From: Auanema rhodensis
Lineage: Eukaryota > Nematoda > Chromadorea > Rhabditida > Rhabditidae
Length of the DNA stretch: 64,000 nucleotides
Assembly (NCBI GenBank): GCA_964057225.1
Contig: CAXKVF010000077.1
Coordinates: 828,513 to 892,512, forward strand
Reading direction: 5' to 3'
In this document: in pieces, positions 24,641 through 39,248 of the stretch
Layout of the letters: every line of letters starts with the position of its first letter
Position numbering within the stretch: the stretch's first letter is position 1
The notes under the pieces: generated by a model
What the model was told of the DNA's origin: nothing
Seen by the model: only the letters and a program-made list of their open reading frames with translations
Databases searched by the model: none
Program-made: the position numbers and the translations under genes

Positions 24641-27600
24641 TCACGTGAAGCGAGTTACATACCAAGTGCACATCACGTGTACATTTAATTAGCATAAATT
24701 AAAGTTCACGTAAATTTCAAAGTCATGGTTACCATGAACTAATATCAATAAAAATTTGTTTTTAGACTAATATGGACATGGGGAATCTAATTTTGAAAAC
24801 CGCATCTCTTTATCTTTCACGTGAAGCGAGTTACATACCAAGTGCACATCACGTGTACATTTAATTAGCATAAATTAAAGTTCACGTAAATTTCAAAGTC
24901 ATGGTTACCATGAAGCAATATCAATAAAAATTTGTTTTTAGACTAATATGGACATGGGGAATCTAATTTTGAAAACCGCATCTCTTTATCTTTCACGTGA
25001 AGCGAGTTACATACCAAGTGCACATCACGTGTACATTTAATTAGCATAAATTAAAGTTCACGTAAAATTCAAAGTCATGGTTACCATGAACCAATATCAA
25101 TAAAAATTTGTTTTTAGACTAATATGGACATGGGGAATCTAATTTTGAAAACCGCATCTCTTTATCTTTCACGTGAAGCGAGTTACATACCAAGTGCACA
25201 TCACGTGTACATTTAATTAGCATAAATTAAAAATCACGTAAATTTCAAAGTCATGGTTACCATGAAGCAATATCAATAAAAATTTGTTTTTAGACTAATA
25301 TGGACATGGGGAATCTAATTTTGAAAACCGCATCTCTTTATCTTTCACGTGAAGCGAGTTACATACCAAGTGCACATCACGTGTACATTTAATTAGCATA
25401 AATTAAAGTTCACGTAAATTTCAAAGTCATGGTTACCATGAACCAATATCAATAAAAATTTGTTTTTAGACTAATATGGACATGGGGAATCTAATTTTGA
25501 AAACCGCATCTCTTTATTTTTCACGTGAAGCGAGTTACATACCAAGTGCACATCACGTGTACATTTACTTAGCATAAATTAAAGTTCACGTAAATTTCAA
25601 AGTCATGGTTACCATGAACCAATATCAATAAAAATTTGTTTTTAGACTAATATGGACATGGGGAATCTAATTTTGAAAACCGCATCTCTTTATCTTTCAC
25701 GTGAAGCGAGTTACATACCAAGTGCACATCACGTGTACATTTAATTAGCATAAATTAAAGTTCACGTAAATTTCAAAGTCATGGTTACCATGAACTAATA
25801 TCAATAAAAATTCGTTTTTAGACTATTATGGACATGGGGAATCTAATTTTGAAAACCGCATCTCTTTATCTTTCACGTGAAGCGAGTTACATACCAAGTG
25901 CACATCACGTGTACATTTAATTAGCATAAATTAAAGTTCACGTAAATTTCAAAGTCATGGTTACCATGAACCAATATCAATAAAAATTTGTTTTTAGACT
26001 AATATGGACATGGGGAATCTAATTTTGAAAACCGCATCTCTTTATCTTTCACGTGAATCGAGTTACATACCAAGTGCACATCACGTGTACATTTAATTAG
26101 CATAAATTAAAGTTCACGTAAATTTCAAAGTCATGGTTACCATGAAGCAATATCAATAAAAATTTGTTTTTAGACTAATATGGACATGGGGAATCTAATT
26201 TTGAAAACCGCATCTCTTTATCTTTCACGTGAAGCGAGTTACATACCAAGTGCACATCACGTGTACATTTAATTAGCATAAATTAAAGTTCACGTAAATT
26301 TCAAAGTCATGGTTACCATGAAGCAATATCAATAAAAATTTGTTTTTAGACTAATATGGACATGGGGAATCTAATTTTGAAAACCGCATCTCTTTATCTT
26401 TCACGTGAAGCGAGTTACATACCAAGTGCACATCACGTGTACATTTAATTAGCATAAATTAAAGTTCACGTAAATTTCAAAGTCATGGTTACCATGAACC
26501 AATATCAATAAAAATTTGTTCTTAGACTAATATGGACATGGGGAATCTAATTTTGAAAACCGCATCTCTTTATCTTTCACGTGAAGCGAGTTACATACCA
26601 AGTGCACATCACGTGTACATTTAATTAGCATAAATTAAAGTTCACGTAAATTTCAAAGTCATGGTTACCATGAACCAATATCAATAAAAATTTGTTTTTA
26701 GACTAATATGGACATGGGGAATCTAATTTTGAAAACCGCATCTCTTTATCTTTCACGTGAAGCGAGTTACATACCAAGTGCACATCACGTGTACATTTAA
26801 TTAGCATAAATTAAAGTTCACGTAAATTTCAAAGTCATGGTTACCATGGAGCAATATCAATAAAAATTTGTTTTTAGACTAATATGGACATGGGGAATCT
26901 AATTGTGAAAACCGCATCTCTTTATCTTTCACGTGAAGCGAGTTACATACCAAGTGCACATCACGTGTACATTTAATTAGCATAAATTAAAGTTCACGTA
27001 AATTTCAAAGTCATGGTTACCATGCACCAATATCAATAAAAATTTGTTTTTAGACTAATATGGACATGGGGAATCTAATTTTGAAAACCGCATCTCTTTA
27101 TCTTTCACGTGAAGCGAGTTACATACCAAGTGCACATCACGTGTACATTTAATTAGCATAAATTAAAGTTCACGTAAATTTCAAAGTCATGGTTACCATG
27201 AAGCAATATCAATAAAAATTTGTTTTTAGACTAATATGGACATGGGGAATCTAATTTTGAAAACCGCATCTCTTTATCTTTCACGTGAAGCGAGTTACAT
27301 ACCAAGTGCACATCACGTGTACATTTAATTAGCATAAATTAAAGTTCACGTAAATTTCAAAGTCATGGTTACCATGAAGCAATATCAATAAAAATTTGGT
27401 TTTAGACTAATATGGACATGGGGAATCTAATTTTGAAAACCGCATCTCTTTATCTTTCACGTGAAGCGAGTTACATACCAAGTGCACATCACGTGTACAT
27501 TTAATTAGCATAAATTAAAGTTCACGTAAATTTCAAAGTCATGGTTACCATGAACCAATATCAATAAAAATTTGTTTTTAGACTAATATGGACATGGGGA

Positions 27601-27808
27601 ATCTAATTTTGAAAACCGCATCTCTTTATTTTTCACGTGAAGCGAGTTAAATACCAAGTGCACATCACGTGTACATTTAATTAGCATAAATTAAAGTTCA
27701 CGTAAATTTCAAAGTCATGGTTACCATGAACCAATATCAATAAAAATTTGTTTTTAGACTAATATGGACATGGGGAATCTAATTTTGAAAACCGCATCTC
27801 TTTATCTT
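24641..27808 (+). repeat. 18-monomer higher-order repeat, copy 2 (3,168 bp)
   Basis: Monomers 141-158 match copy 1 monomer for monomer. By eye only about five substitutions separate the two copies (here ACTTAGC near 25,567, CATGGAGC near 26,848 and GTTAAATA at 27,646), roughly 0.2%. Neighbouring monomers within one copy differ far more, so this is a recent block duplication. The match ends cleanly on both sides: monomers 122 and 159 do not fit. Confidence 0.93.
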
Positions 27809-28864
27809 TCACGTGAAGCGAGTTACATACCAAGTGCACATCACGTGTACATTTAATTAGCATAAATTAAAGTTCACGTAAATTTCAAAGTCATGGTTAC
27901 CATGAAGCAATATCAATAAAAATTTGGTTTTAGACTAATATGGACATGGGGAATCTAATTTTGAAAACCGCATCTCTTTATCTTTCACGTGAAGCGAGTT
28001 ACATACCAAGTGCACATCACGTGTACATTTAATTAGCATAAATTAAAGTTCACGTAAATTTCAAAGTCATGGTTACCATGAAGCAATATCAATAAAAATT
28101 TGTTTTTAGACTAATATGGACATGGGGAATCTAATTTTGAAAACCGCATCTCTTTATCTTTCACGTGAAGCGAGTTACATACCAAGTGCACATCACGTGT
28201 ACATTTAATTAGCATAAATTAAAGTTCACGTAAATTTCAAAGTCATGGTTACCATGAACCAATATCAATAAAAATTCGTTTTTAGACTAATATGGACATG
28301 GGGAATCTAATTTTGAAAACCGCATCTCTTTATTTTTCACGTGAAGCGAGTTACATACCAAGTGCACATCACGTGTACATTTAATTAGCATAAATTAAAG
28401 TTCACGTAAATTTCAAAGTCATGGTTACCATGAACCAATATCAATAAAAATTTGTTTTTAGACTAATATGGACATGGGGAATCTAATTTTGAAAACCGCA
28501 TCTCTTTATCTTTCACGTGAAGCGAGTTACATACCAAGTGCACATCACGTGTACATTTAATTAGCATAAATTAAAGTTCACGTAAATTTCAAAGTCATGG
28601 TTACCATGAACTAATATCAATAAAAATTCGTTTTTAGACTAATATGGACATGGGGAATCTAATTTTGAAAACCGCATCTCTTTATCTTTCACGTGAAGCG
28701 AGTTACATACCAAGTGCACATCACGTGTACATTTAATTAGCATAAATTAAAGTTCACGTAAATTTCAAAGTCATGGTTACCATGAAGCAATATCAATAAA
28801 AATTTGTTTTTAGACTAATATGGACATGGGGAATCTAATTTTGAAAACCGCATCTCTTTATCTT
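27457..28864 (+). repeat. Eight-monomer block, copy 1 of a 4,752-bp-offset pair
   Basis: Monomers 157-164: A (174T), A (GTTAAATA), G (TTGGTTTTAG), G, A (ATTCG, 174T), A, T (ATTCG), G. GTTAAATA at 27,646 recurs at 32,398, exactly 27 monomers away. It overlaps the end of the 18-monomer repeat. Confidence 0.87.
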
Positions 28865-29920
28865 TCACGTGAAGCGAGTTACATACCAAGTGCACATCAC
28901 GTGTACATTTAATTAGCATAAATTAAAGTTCACGTAAATTTCAAAGTCATGGTTACCATGAACCAATATCAATAAAAATTTGTTTTTAGACTAATATGGA
29001 CATGGGGAATCTAATTTTGAAAACCGCATCTCTTTATCTTTCACGTGAAGCGAGTTACATACCAAGTGCACATCACGTGTACATTTAATTAGCATAAATT
29101 AAAGTTCACGTAAATTTCAAAGTCATGGTTACCATGAACCAATATCAATAAAAATTCGTTTTTAGACTAATATGGACATGGGGAATCTAATTTTGAAAAC
29201 CGCATCTCTTTATTTTTCACGTGAAGCGAGTTACATACCAAGTGCACATCACGTGTACATTTAATTAGCATAAATTAAAGTTCACGTAAATTTCAAAGTC
29301 ATGGTTACCATGAACCAATATCAATAAAAATTTGTTTTTAGACTAATATGGACATGGGGAATCTAATTTTGAAAACCGCATCTCTTTATCTTTCACGTGA
29401 AGCGAGTTACATACCAAGTGCACATCACGTGTACATTTAATTAGCATAAATTAAAGTTCACGTAAATTTCAAAGTCATGGTTACCATGAACTAATATCAA
29501 TAAAAATTCGTTTTTAGACTAATATGGACATGGGGAATCTAATTTTGAAAACCGCATCTCTTTATCTTTCACGTGAAGCGAGTTACATACCAAGTGCACA
29601 TCACGTGTACATTTAATTAGCATAAATTAAAGTTCACGTAAATTTCAAAGTCATGGTTACCATGAAGCAATATCAATAAAAATTTGTTTTTAGACTAATA
29701 TGGACATGGGGAATCTAATTTTGAAAACCGCATCTCTTTATCTTTCACGTGAAGCGAGTTACATACCAAGTGCACATCACGTGTACATTTAATTAGCATA
29801 AATTAAAGTTCACGTAAATTTCAAAGTCATGGTTACCATGAACCAATATCAATAAAAATTTGTTTTTAGACTAATATGGACATGGGGAATCTAATTTTGA
29901 AAACCGCATCTCTTTATCTT
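28161..29920 (+). repeat. Tandem 5-monomer higher-order repeat (2 x 880 bp)
   Basis: Monomers 161-165 (28,161-29,040) and 166-170 (29,041-29,920) both read A (ATTCG, 174T), A, T (ATTCG), G, A. The ATTCG markers lie exactly 880 bp apart. I saw no clear difference between the copies. Confidence 0.88.
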
Positions 29921-32208
29921 TCACGTGAAGCGAGTTACATACCAAGTGCACATCACGTGTACATTTAATTAGCATAAATTAAAGTTCACGTAAATTTCAA
30001 AGTCATGGTTACCATGAAGCAATATCAATAAAAATTTGTTTTTAGACTAATATGGACATGGGGAATCTAATTTTGAAAACCGCATCTCTTTATCTTTCAC
30101 GTGAAGCGAGTTACATACCAAGTGCACATCACGTGTACATTTAATTAGCATAAATTAAAGTTCACGTAAATTTCAAAGTCATGGTTACCATGAACCAATA
30201 TCAATAAAAATTTGTTTTTAGACTAATATGGACATGGGGAATCTAATTTTGAAAACCGCATCTCTTTATTTTTCACGTGAAGCGAGTTACATACCAAGTG
30301 CACATCACGTGTACATTTAATTAGCATAAATTAAAGTTCACGTAAATTTCAAAGTCATGGTTACCATGAACCAATATCAATAAAAATTTGTTTTTAGACT
30401 AATATGGACATGGGGAATCTAATTTTGAAAACCGCATCTCTTTATCTTTCACGTGAAGCGAGTTACATACCAAGTGCACATCACGTGTACATTTAATTAG
30501 CATAAATTAAAGTTCACGTAAATTTCAAAGTCATGGTTACCATGAAGCAATATCAATAAAAATTTGTTTTTAGACTAATATGGACATGGGGAATCTAATT
30601 TTGAAAACCGCATCTCTTTATCTTTCACGTGAAGCGAGTTACATACCAAGTGCACATCACGTGTACATTTAATTAGCATAAATTAAAGTTCACGTAAATT
30701 TCAAAGTCATGGTTACCATGAAGCAATATCAATAAAAATTTGTTTTTAGACTAATATGGACATGGGGAATCTAATTTTGAAAACCGCATCTCTTTATCTT
30801 TCACGTGAAGCGAGTTACATACCAAGTGCACATCACGTGTACATTTAATTAGCATAAATTAAAGTTCACGTAAATTTCAAAGTCATGGTTACCATGAACC
30901 AATATCAATAAAAATTTGTTTTTAGACTAATATGGACATGGGGAATCTAATTTTGAAAACCGCATCTCTTTATTTTTCACGTGAAGCGAGTTACATACCA
31001 AGTGCACATCACGTGTACATTTAATTAGCATAAATTAAAGTTCACGTAAATTTCAAAGTCATGGTTACCATGAACCAATATCAATAAAAATTTGTTTTTA
31101 GACTAATATGGACATGGGGAATCTAATTTTGAAAACCGCATCTCTTTATCTTTCACGTGAAGCGAGTTACATACCAAGTGCACATCACGTGTACATTTAA
31201 TTAGCATAAATTAAAGTTCACGTAAAATTCAAAGTCATGGTTACCATGCACCAATATCAAAAAAAATTTGTTTTTAGACTAATATGGACATGGGGAATCT
31301 AATTTTGAAAACCGCATCTCTTTATCTTTCACGTGAAGCGAGTTACATACCAAGTGCACATCACGTGTACATTTAATTAGCATAAATTAAAGTTCACGTA
31401 AATTTCAAAGTCATGGTTACCATGCGCCAATATCAATAAAAATTTGTTTTTAGACTAATATGGACATGGGGAATCTAATTTTGAAAACCGCATCTCTTTA
31501 TCTTTCACGTGAAGCGAGTTACATACCAAGTGCACATCACGTGTACATTTAATTAGCATAAATTAAAGTTCACGTAAATTTCAAAGTCATGGTTACCATG
31601 AACCAATATCAATAAAAATTTGTTTTTAGACTAATATGGACATGGGGAATCTAATTTTGAAAACCGCATCTCTTTATCTTTCACGTGAAGCGAGTTACAT
31701 ACCAAGTGCACATCACGTGTACATTTAATTAGCATAAATTAAAGTTCACGTAAATTTCAAAGTCATGGTTACCATGAAGCAATATCAATAAAAATTTGTT
31801 TTTAGACTAATATGGACATGGGGAATCTAATTTTGAAAACCGCATCTCTTTATCTTTCACGTGAAGCGAGTTACATACCAAGTGCACATCACGTGTACAT
31901 TTAATTAGCATAAATTAAAGTTCACGTAAATTTCAAAGTCATGGTTACCATGAACCAATATCAATAAAAATTTGTTTTTAGACTAATATGGACATGGGGA
32001 ATCTAATTTTGAAAACCGCATCTCTTTATTTTTCACGTGAAGCGAGTTACATACCAAGTGCACATCACGTGTACATTTAATTAGCATAAATTAAAGTTCA
32101 CGTAAATTTCAAAGTCATGGTTACCATGAACCAATATCAATAAAAATTTGTTTTTAGACTAATATGGACATGGGGAATCTAATTTTGAAAACCGCATCTC
32201 TTTATCTT
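29921..32208 (+). repeat. 13-monomer block, copy 1 of a 5,632-bp-offset pair
   Basis: Monomers 171-183: G, A (174T), A, G, G, A (174T), A, C (TAAAATTC plus an A8 run), CGCC type, A, G, A (174T), A. The same order is found 32 monomers downstream: the marked CACCAATATC is at 31,249 and 36,881. Confidence 0.87.
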
Positions 32209-33616
32209 TCACGTGAAGCGAGTTACATACCAAGTGCACATCACGTGTACATTTAATTAGCATAAATTAAAGTTCACGTAAATTTCAAAGTCATGGTTAC
32301 CATGAACCAATATCAATAAAAATTTGTTTTTAGACTAATATGGACATGGGGAATCTAATTTTGAAAACCGCATCTCTTTATTTTTCACGTGAAGCGAGTT
32401 AAATACCAAGTGCACATCACGTGTACATTTAATTAGCATAAATTAAAGTTCACGTAAATTTCAAAGTCATGGTTACCATGAACCAATATCAATAAAAATT
32501 TGTTTTTAGACTAATATGGACATGGGGAATCTAATTTTGAAAACCGCATCTCTTTATCTTTCACGTGAAGCGAGTTACATACCAAGTGCACATCACGTGT
32601 ACATTTAATTAGCATAAATTAAAGTTCACGTAAATTTCAAAGTCATGGTTACCATGAAGCAATATCAATAAAAATTTGGTTTTAGACTAATATGGACATG
32701 GGGAATCTAATTTTGAAAACCGCATCTCTTTATCTTTCACGTGAAGCGAGTTACATACCAAGTGCACATCACGTGTACATTTAATTAGCATAAATTAAAG
32801 TTCACGTAAATTTCAAAGTCATGGTTACCATGAAGCAATATCAATAAAAATTTGTTTTTAGACTAATATGGACATGGGGAATCTAATTTTGAAAACCGCA
32901 TCTCTTTATCTTTCACGTGAAGCGAGTTACATACCAAGTGCACATCACGTGTACATTTAATTAGCATAAATTAAAGTTCACGTAAATTTCAAAGTCATGG
33001 TTACCATGAACCAATATCAATAAAAATTCGTTTTTAGACTAATATGGACATGGGGAATCTAATTTTGAAAACCGCATCTCTTTATTTTTCACGTGAAGCG
33101 AGTTACATACCAAGTGCACATCACGTGTACATTTAATTAGCATAAATTAAAGTTCACGTAAATTTCAAAGTCATGGTTACCATGAACCAATATCAATAAA
33201 AATTTGTTTTTAGACTAATATGGACATGGGGAATCTAATTTTGAAAACCGCATCTCTTTATCTTTCACGTGAAGCGAGTTACATACCAAGTGCACATCAC
33301 GTGTACATTTAATTAGCATAAATTAAAGTTCACGTAAATTTCAAAGTCATGGTTACCATGAACTAATATCAATAAAAATTCGTTTTTAGACTAATATGGA
33401 CATGGGGAATCTAATTTTGAAAACCGCATCTCTTTATCTTTCACGTGAAGCGAGTTACATACCAAGTGCACATCACGTGTACATTTAATTAGCATAAATT
33501 AAAGTTCACGTAAATTTCAAAGTCATGGTTACCATGAAGCAATATCAATAAAAATTTGTTTTTAGACTAATATGGACATGGGGAATCTAATTTTGAAAAC
33601 CGCATCTCTTTATCTT
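32209..33616 (+). repeat. Eight-monomer block, copy 2 of the 4,752-bp-offset pair
   Basis: Monomers 184-191 repeat monomers 157-164, including GTTAAATA, TTGGTTTTAG and both ATTCG copies. The block abuts the 13-monomer block on its left and Domain III on its right, so this stretch is a mosaic of pieces duplicated from nearby. Confidence 0.87.
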
Positions 33617-33792
33617 TCACGTGAAGCGAGTTACATACCAAGTGCACATCACGTGTACATTTAATTAGCATAAATTAAAGTTCACGTAAAATTCAAAGTC
33701 ATGGTTACCATGCGCCAATATCAATAAAAATTTGTTTTTAGACTAATATGGACATGGGGAATCTAATTTTGAAAACCGCATCTCTTTATCTT

Positions 33793-35376
33793 TCACGTGA
33801 AGCGAGTTACATACCAAGTGCACATCACGTGTACATTTAATTAGCATAAATTAAAGTTCACGTAAAATTCAAAGTCATGGTTACCATGCGCCAATATCAA
33901 TAAAAATTTGTTTTTAGACTAATATGGACATGGGGAATCTAATTTTGAAAACCGCATCTCTTTATCTTTCACGTGAATCGAGTTACATACCAAGTGCACA
34001 TCACGTGTACATTTAATTAGCATAAATTAAAGTTCACGTAAATTTCAAAGTCATGGTTACCATGAACCAATATCAATAAAAATTTGTTTTTAGACTAATA
34101 TGGACATGGGGAATCTAATTTTGAAAACCGCATCTCTTTATCTTTCACGTGAAGCGAGTTACATACCAAGTGCACATCACGTGTACATTTAATTAGCATA
34201 AATTAAAGTTCACGTAAATTTCAAAGTCATGGTTACCATGAACCAATATCAATAAAAATTTGTTTTTAGACTAATATGGACATGGGGAATCTAATTTTGA
34301 AAACCGCATCTCTTTATCTTTCACGTGAAGCGAGTTACATACCAAGTGCACAGCACGTGTACATTTAATTAGCATAAATTAAAGTTCACGTAAATTTCAA
34401 AGTCATGGTTACCATGCACCAATATCAATAAAAATTTGTTTTTAGACTAATATGGACATGGGGAATCTAATTTTGAAAACCGCATCTCTTTATCTTTCAC
34501 GTGAAGCGAGTTACATACCAAGTGCACATCACGTGTACATTTAATTAGCATAAATTAAAGTTCACGTAAATTTCAAAGTCATGGTTACCATGAACCAATA
34601 TCAATAAAAATTTGTTTTTAGACTAATATGGACATGGGGAATCTAATTTTGAAAACCGCATCTCTTCATCTTTCACGTGAAGCGAGTTACATACCAAGTG
34701 CACATCACGTGTATATTTAATTAGCATAAATTAAAGTTCACGTAAATTTCAAAGTCATGGTTACCATGCACCAATATCAATAAAAATTTGTTTATAGACT
34801 AATATGGACATGGGAAATCTAACTTTGAAAACCGCATCTCTTTATCTTTCACGTGAAGCGAGTTACATACCAAGTGCACATCACGTGTACATTTAATTAG
34901 CATAAATTAAAGTTCACGTAAATTTCAAAGTCATGGTTACCATGCACCAATATCAATAAAAATTTGTTTTTAGACTAATATGGACATGGGAAATCTAATT
35001 TTGAAAACCGCATCTCTTTATCTTTCACGTGAAGCGAGTTACATACCAAGTGCACATCACGTGTACATTTAATTAGCATAAATTAAAGTTCACGTAAATT
35101 TCAAAGTCATGTTTACCATGAACCAATATCAATAAAAATTTGTTTTTAGACTAATATGGACATGGGGAATCTAATTTTGAAAACCGCATCTCTTTATCTT
35201 TCACGTGAAGCGAGTTACATACCAAGTGCACATCACGTGTACATTTAATTAGCATAAATTAAAGTTCACGTAAATTTCAAAGTCATGGTTACCATGCACC
35301 AATATCAATAAAAATTGGTTTTTAGACTAATATGGACATGGGGAATCTAATTTTGAAAACCGCATCTCTTTATCTT
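33793..35376 (+). repeat. Nine-monomer block, copy 1 of a 5,808-bp-offset pair
   Basis: Monomers 193-201: CGCC type, A, A, C (CAGCACGTG), A (TCTTCATC end), C (GTATAT, TTTATAGA, CTAACTTT), C (GGGAAAT), A (GTTTACC), C (ATTGGT). CAGCACGTG at 34,351 recurs at 40,159, 33 monomers away. It contains the first GTTTACC copy in the window. Confidence 0.88.
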
Positions 35377-35552
35377 TCACGTGAAGCGAGTTACATACCA
35401 GGTGCACATCACGTGTACATTTAATTAGCATAAATTAAAGTTCACGTAAATTTCAAAGTCATGGTTACCATGAACCAATATCAATAAAAATTTGTTTTTA
35501 GACTAATATGGACATGGGGAATCTAATTTTGAAAACCGCATCTCTTTATCTT

Positions 35553-37840
35553 TCACGTGAAGCGAGTTACATACCAAGTGCACATCACGTGTACATTTAA
35601 TTAGCATAAATTAAAGTTCACGTAAATTTCAAAGTCATGGTTACCATGAAGCAATATCAATAAAAATTTGTTTTTAGACTAATATGGACATGGGGAATCT
35701 AATTTTGAAAACCGCATCTCTTTATCTTTCACGTGAAGCGAGTTACATACCAAGTGCACATCACGTGTACATTTAATTAGCATAAATTAAAGTTCACGTA
35801 AATTTCAAAGTCATGGTTACCATGAACCAATATCAATAAAAATTTGTTTTTAGACTAATATGGACATGGGGAATCTAATTTTGAAAACCGCATCTCTTTA
35901 TTTTTCACGTGAAGCGAGTTACATACCAAGTGCACATCACGTGTACATTTAATTAGCATAAATTAAAGTTCACGTAAATTTCAAAGTCATGGTTACCATG
36001 AACCAATATCAATAAAAATTTGTTTTTAGACTAATATGGACATGGGGAATCTAATTTTGAAAACCGCATCTCTTTATCTTTCACGTGAAGCGAGTTACAT
36101 ACCAAGTGCACATCACGTGTACATTTAATTAGCATAAATTAAAGTTCACGTAAATTTCAAAGTCATGGTTACCATGAAGCAATATCAATAAAAATTTGTT
36201 TTTAGACTAATATGGACATGGGGAATCTAATTTTGAAAACCGCATCTCTTTATCTTTCACGTGAAGCGAGTTACATACCAAGTGCACATCACGTGTACAT
36301 TTAATTAGCATAAATTAAAGTTCACGTAAATTTCAAAGTCATGGTTACCATGAAGCAATATCAATAAAAATTTGTTTTTAGACTAATATGGACATGGGGA
36401 ATCTAATTTTGAAAACCGCATCTCTTTATCTTTCACGTGAAGCGAGTTACATACCAAGTGCACATCACGTGTACATTTAATTAGCATAAATTAAAGTTCA
36501 CGTAAATTTCAAAGTCATGGTTACCATGAACCAATATCAATAAAAATTTGTTTTTAGACTAATATGGACATGGGGAATCTAATTTTGAAAACCGCATCTC
36601 TTTATTTTTCACGTGAAGCGAGTTACATACCAAGTGCACATCACGTGTACATTTAATTAGCATAAATTAAAGTTCACGTAAATTTCAAAGTCATGGTTAC
36701 CATGAACCAATATCAATAAAAATTTGTTTTTAGACTAATATGGACATGGGGAATCTAATTTTGAAAACCGCATCTCTTTATCTTTCACGTGAAGCGAGTT
36801 ACATACCAAGTGCACATCACGTGTACATTTAATTAGCATAAATTAAAGTTCACGTAAAATTCAAAGTCATGGTTACCATGCACCAATATCAAAAAAAATT
36901 TGTTTTTAGACTAATATGGACATGGGGAATCTAATTTTGAAAACCGCATCTCTTTATCTTTCACGTGAAGCGAGTTACATACCAAGTGCACATCACGTGT
37001 ACATTTAATTAGCATAAATTAAAGTTCACGTAAATTTCAAAGTCATGGTTACCATGCGCCAATATCAATAAAAATTTGTTTTTAGACTAATATGGACATG
37101 GGGAATCTAATTTTGAAAACCGCATCTCTTTATCTTTCACGTGAAGCGAGTTACATACCAAGTGCACATCACGTGTACATTTAATTAGCATAAATTAAAG
37201 TTCACGTAAATTTCAAAGTCATGGTTACCATGAACCAATATCAATAAAAATTTGTTTTTAGACTAATATGGACATGGGGAATCTAATTTTGAAAACCGCA
37301 TCTCTTTATCTTTCACGTGAAGCGAGTTACATACCAAGTGCACATCACGTGTACATTTAATTAGCATAAATTAAAGTTCACGTAAATTTCAAAGTCATGG
37401 TTACCATGAAGCAATATCAATAAAAATTTGTTTTTAGACTAATATGGACATGGGGAATCTAATTTTGAAAACCGCATCTTTTTATCTTTCACGTGAAGCG
37501 AGTTACATACCAAGTGCACATCACGTGTACATTTAATTAGCATAAATTAAAGTTCACGTAAATTTCAAAGTCATGGTTACCATGAACCAATATCAATAAA
37601 AATTTGTTTTTAGACTAATATGGACATGGGGAATCTAATTTTGAAAACCGCATCTCTTTATTTTTCACGTGAAGCGAGTTACATACCAAGTGCACATCAC
37701 GTGTACATTTAATTAGCATAAATTAAAGTTCACGTAAATTTCAAAGTCATGGTTACCATGAACCAATATCAATAAAAATTTGTTTTTAGACTAATATGGA
37801 CATGGGGAATCTAATTTTGAAAACCGCATCTCTTTATCTT
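35553..37840 (+). repeat. 13-monomer block, copy 2 of the 5,632-bp-offset pair
   Basis: Monomers 203-215 repeat monomers 171-183 marker by marker, with a private TCTTTTTATC end in monomer 213. Confidence 0.87.
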
Positions 37841-38016
37841 TCACGTGAAGCGAGTTACATACCAAGTGCACATCACGTGTACATTTAATTAGCATAAATT
37901 AAAGTTCACGTAAATTTCAAAGTCATGGTTACCATGAACTAATATCAATAAAAATTTGTTTTTAGACTAATATGGACATGGGGAATCTAATTTTGAAAAC
38001 CGCATCTCTTTATCTT

Positions 38017-38896
38017 TCACGTGAAGCGAGTTACATACCAAGTGCACATCACGTGTACATTTAATTAGCATAAATTAAAGTTCACGTAAATTTCAAAGTC
38101 ATGGTTACCATGAAGCAATATCAATAAAAATTTGTTTTTAGACTAATATGGACATGGGGAATCTAATTTTGAAAACCGAATCTCTTTATCTTTCACGTGA
38201 AGCGAGTTACATACCAAGTGCACATCACGTGTACATTTAATTAGCATAAATTAAAGTTCACGTAAAATTCAAAGTCATGGTTACCATGCACCAATATCAA
38301 AAAAAATTTGTTTTTAGACTAATATGGACATGGGGAATCTAATTTTGAAAACCGCATCTCTTTATCTTTCACGTGAAGCGAGTTACATACCAAGTGCACA
38401 TCACGTGTACATTTAATTAGCATAAATTAAAGTTCACGTAAATTTCAAAGTCATGGTTACCATGCGCCAATATCAATAAAAATTTGTTTTTAGACTAATA
38501 TGGACATGGGGAATCTAATTTTGAAAACCGCATCTCTTTATCTTTCACGTGAAGCGAGTTACATACCAAGTGCACATCACGTGTACATTTAATTAGCATA
38601 AATTAAAGTTCACGTAAATTTCAAAGTCATGGTTACCATGAACCAATATCAATAAAAATTTGTTTTTAGACTAATATGGACATGGGGAATCTAATTTTGA
38701 AAACCGCATCTCTTTATCTTTCACGTGAAGCGAGTTACATACCAAGTGCACATCACGTGTACATTTAATTAGCATAAATTAAAGTTCACGTAAATTTCAA
38801 AGTCATGGTTACCATGAACCAATATCAATAAAAATTTGTTTTTAGACTAATATGGACATGGGGAATCTAATTTTGAAAACCGCATCTTTTCATCTT
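38017..38896 (+). repeat. Five-monomer block, copy 1 of a 7-monomer-offset pair
   Basis: Monomers 217-221: G (CCGAATC), C (TAAAATTC, A8), CGCC type, A, A. It is repeated 1,232 bp downstream in monomers 224-228. Confidence 0.82.
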
Positions 38897-39248
38897 TCAC
38901 GTGAAGCGAGTTACATACCAAGTGCACATCACGTGTATATTTAATTAGCATAAATTAAAGTTCACGTAAATTTCAAAGTCATGGTTACCATGCACCAATA
39001 TCAATAAAAATTTGTTTATAGACTAATATGGACATGGGAAATCTAATTTTGAAAACCGCATATCTTTATCTTTCACGTGAAGCGAGTTACATACCAAGTG
39101 CACATCACGTGTACATTTAATTAGCATAAATTAAAGTTCACGTAAATTTCAAAGTCATGGTTACCATGCACCAATATCAATAAAAATTTGTTTTTAGACT
39201 AATATGGACATGGGGAATCTAATTTTGAAAACCGCATCTCTTTATCTT

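Larger units (their letters stand above)
8625..33616 (+). repeat. Domain II: G/T-type rich monomers 50-191
   Basis: About 46 of 142 copies carry CATGAAGC (99 = G), and all but one of the 11 CATGAACT copies I found lie here. The 174 C>T change (TATTTTTCAC junction) and ATTCG are also frequent, while C types become rare after monomer 97. Types follow recurring strings such as A(174T)-A-T-G-A. The domain holds 17-, 18- and 5-monomer repeats and one end of the 27- and 32-monomer duplications. No indels break the phase. Confidence 0.85.
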
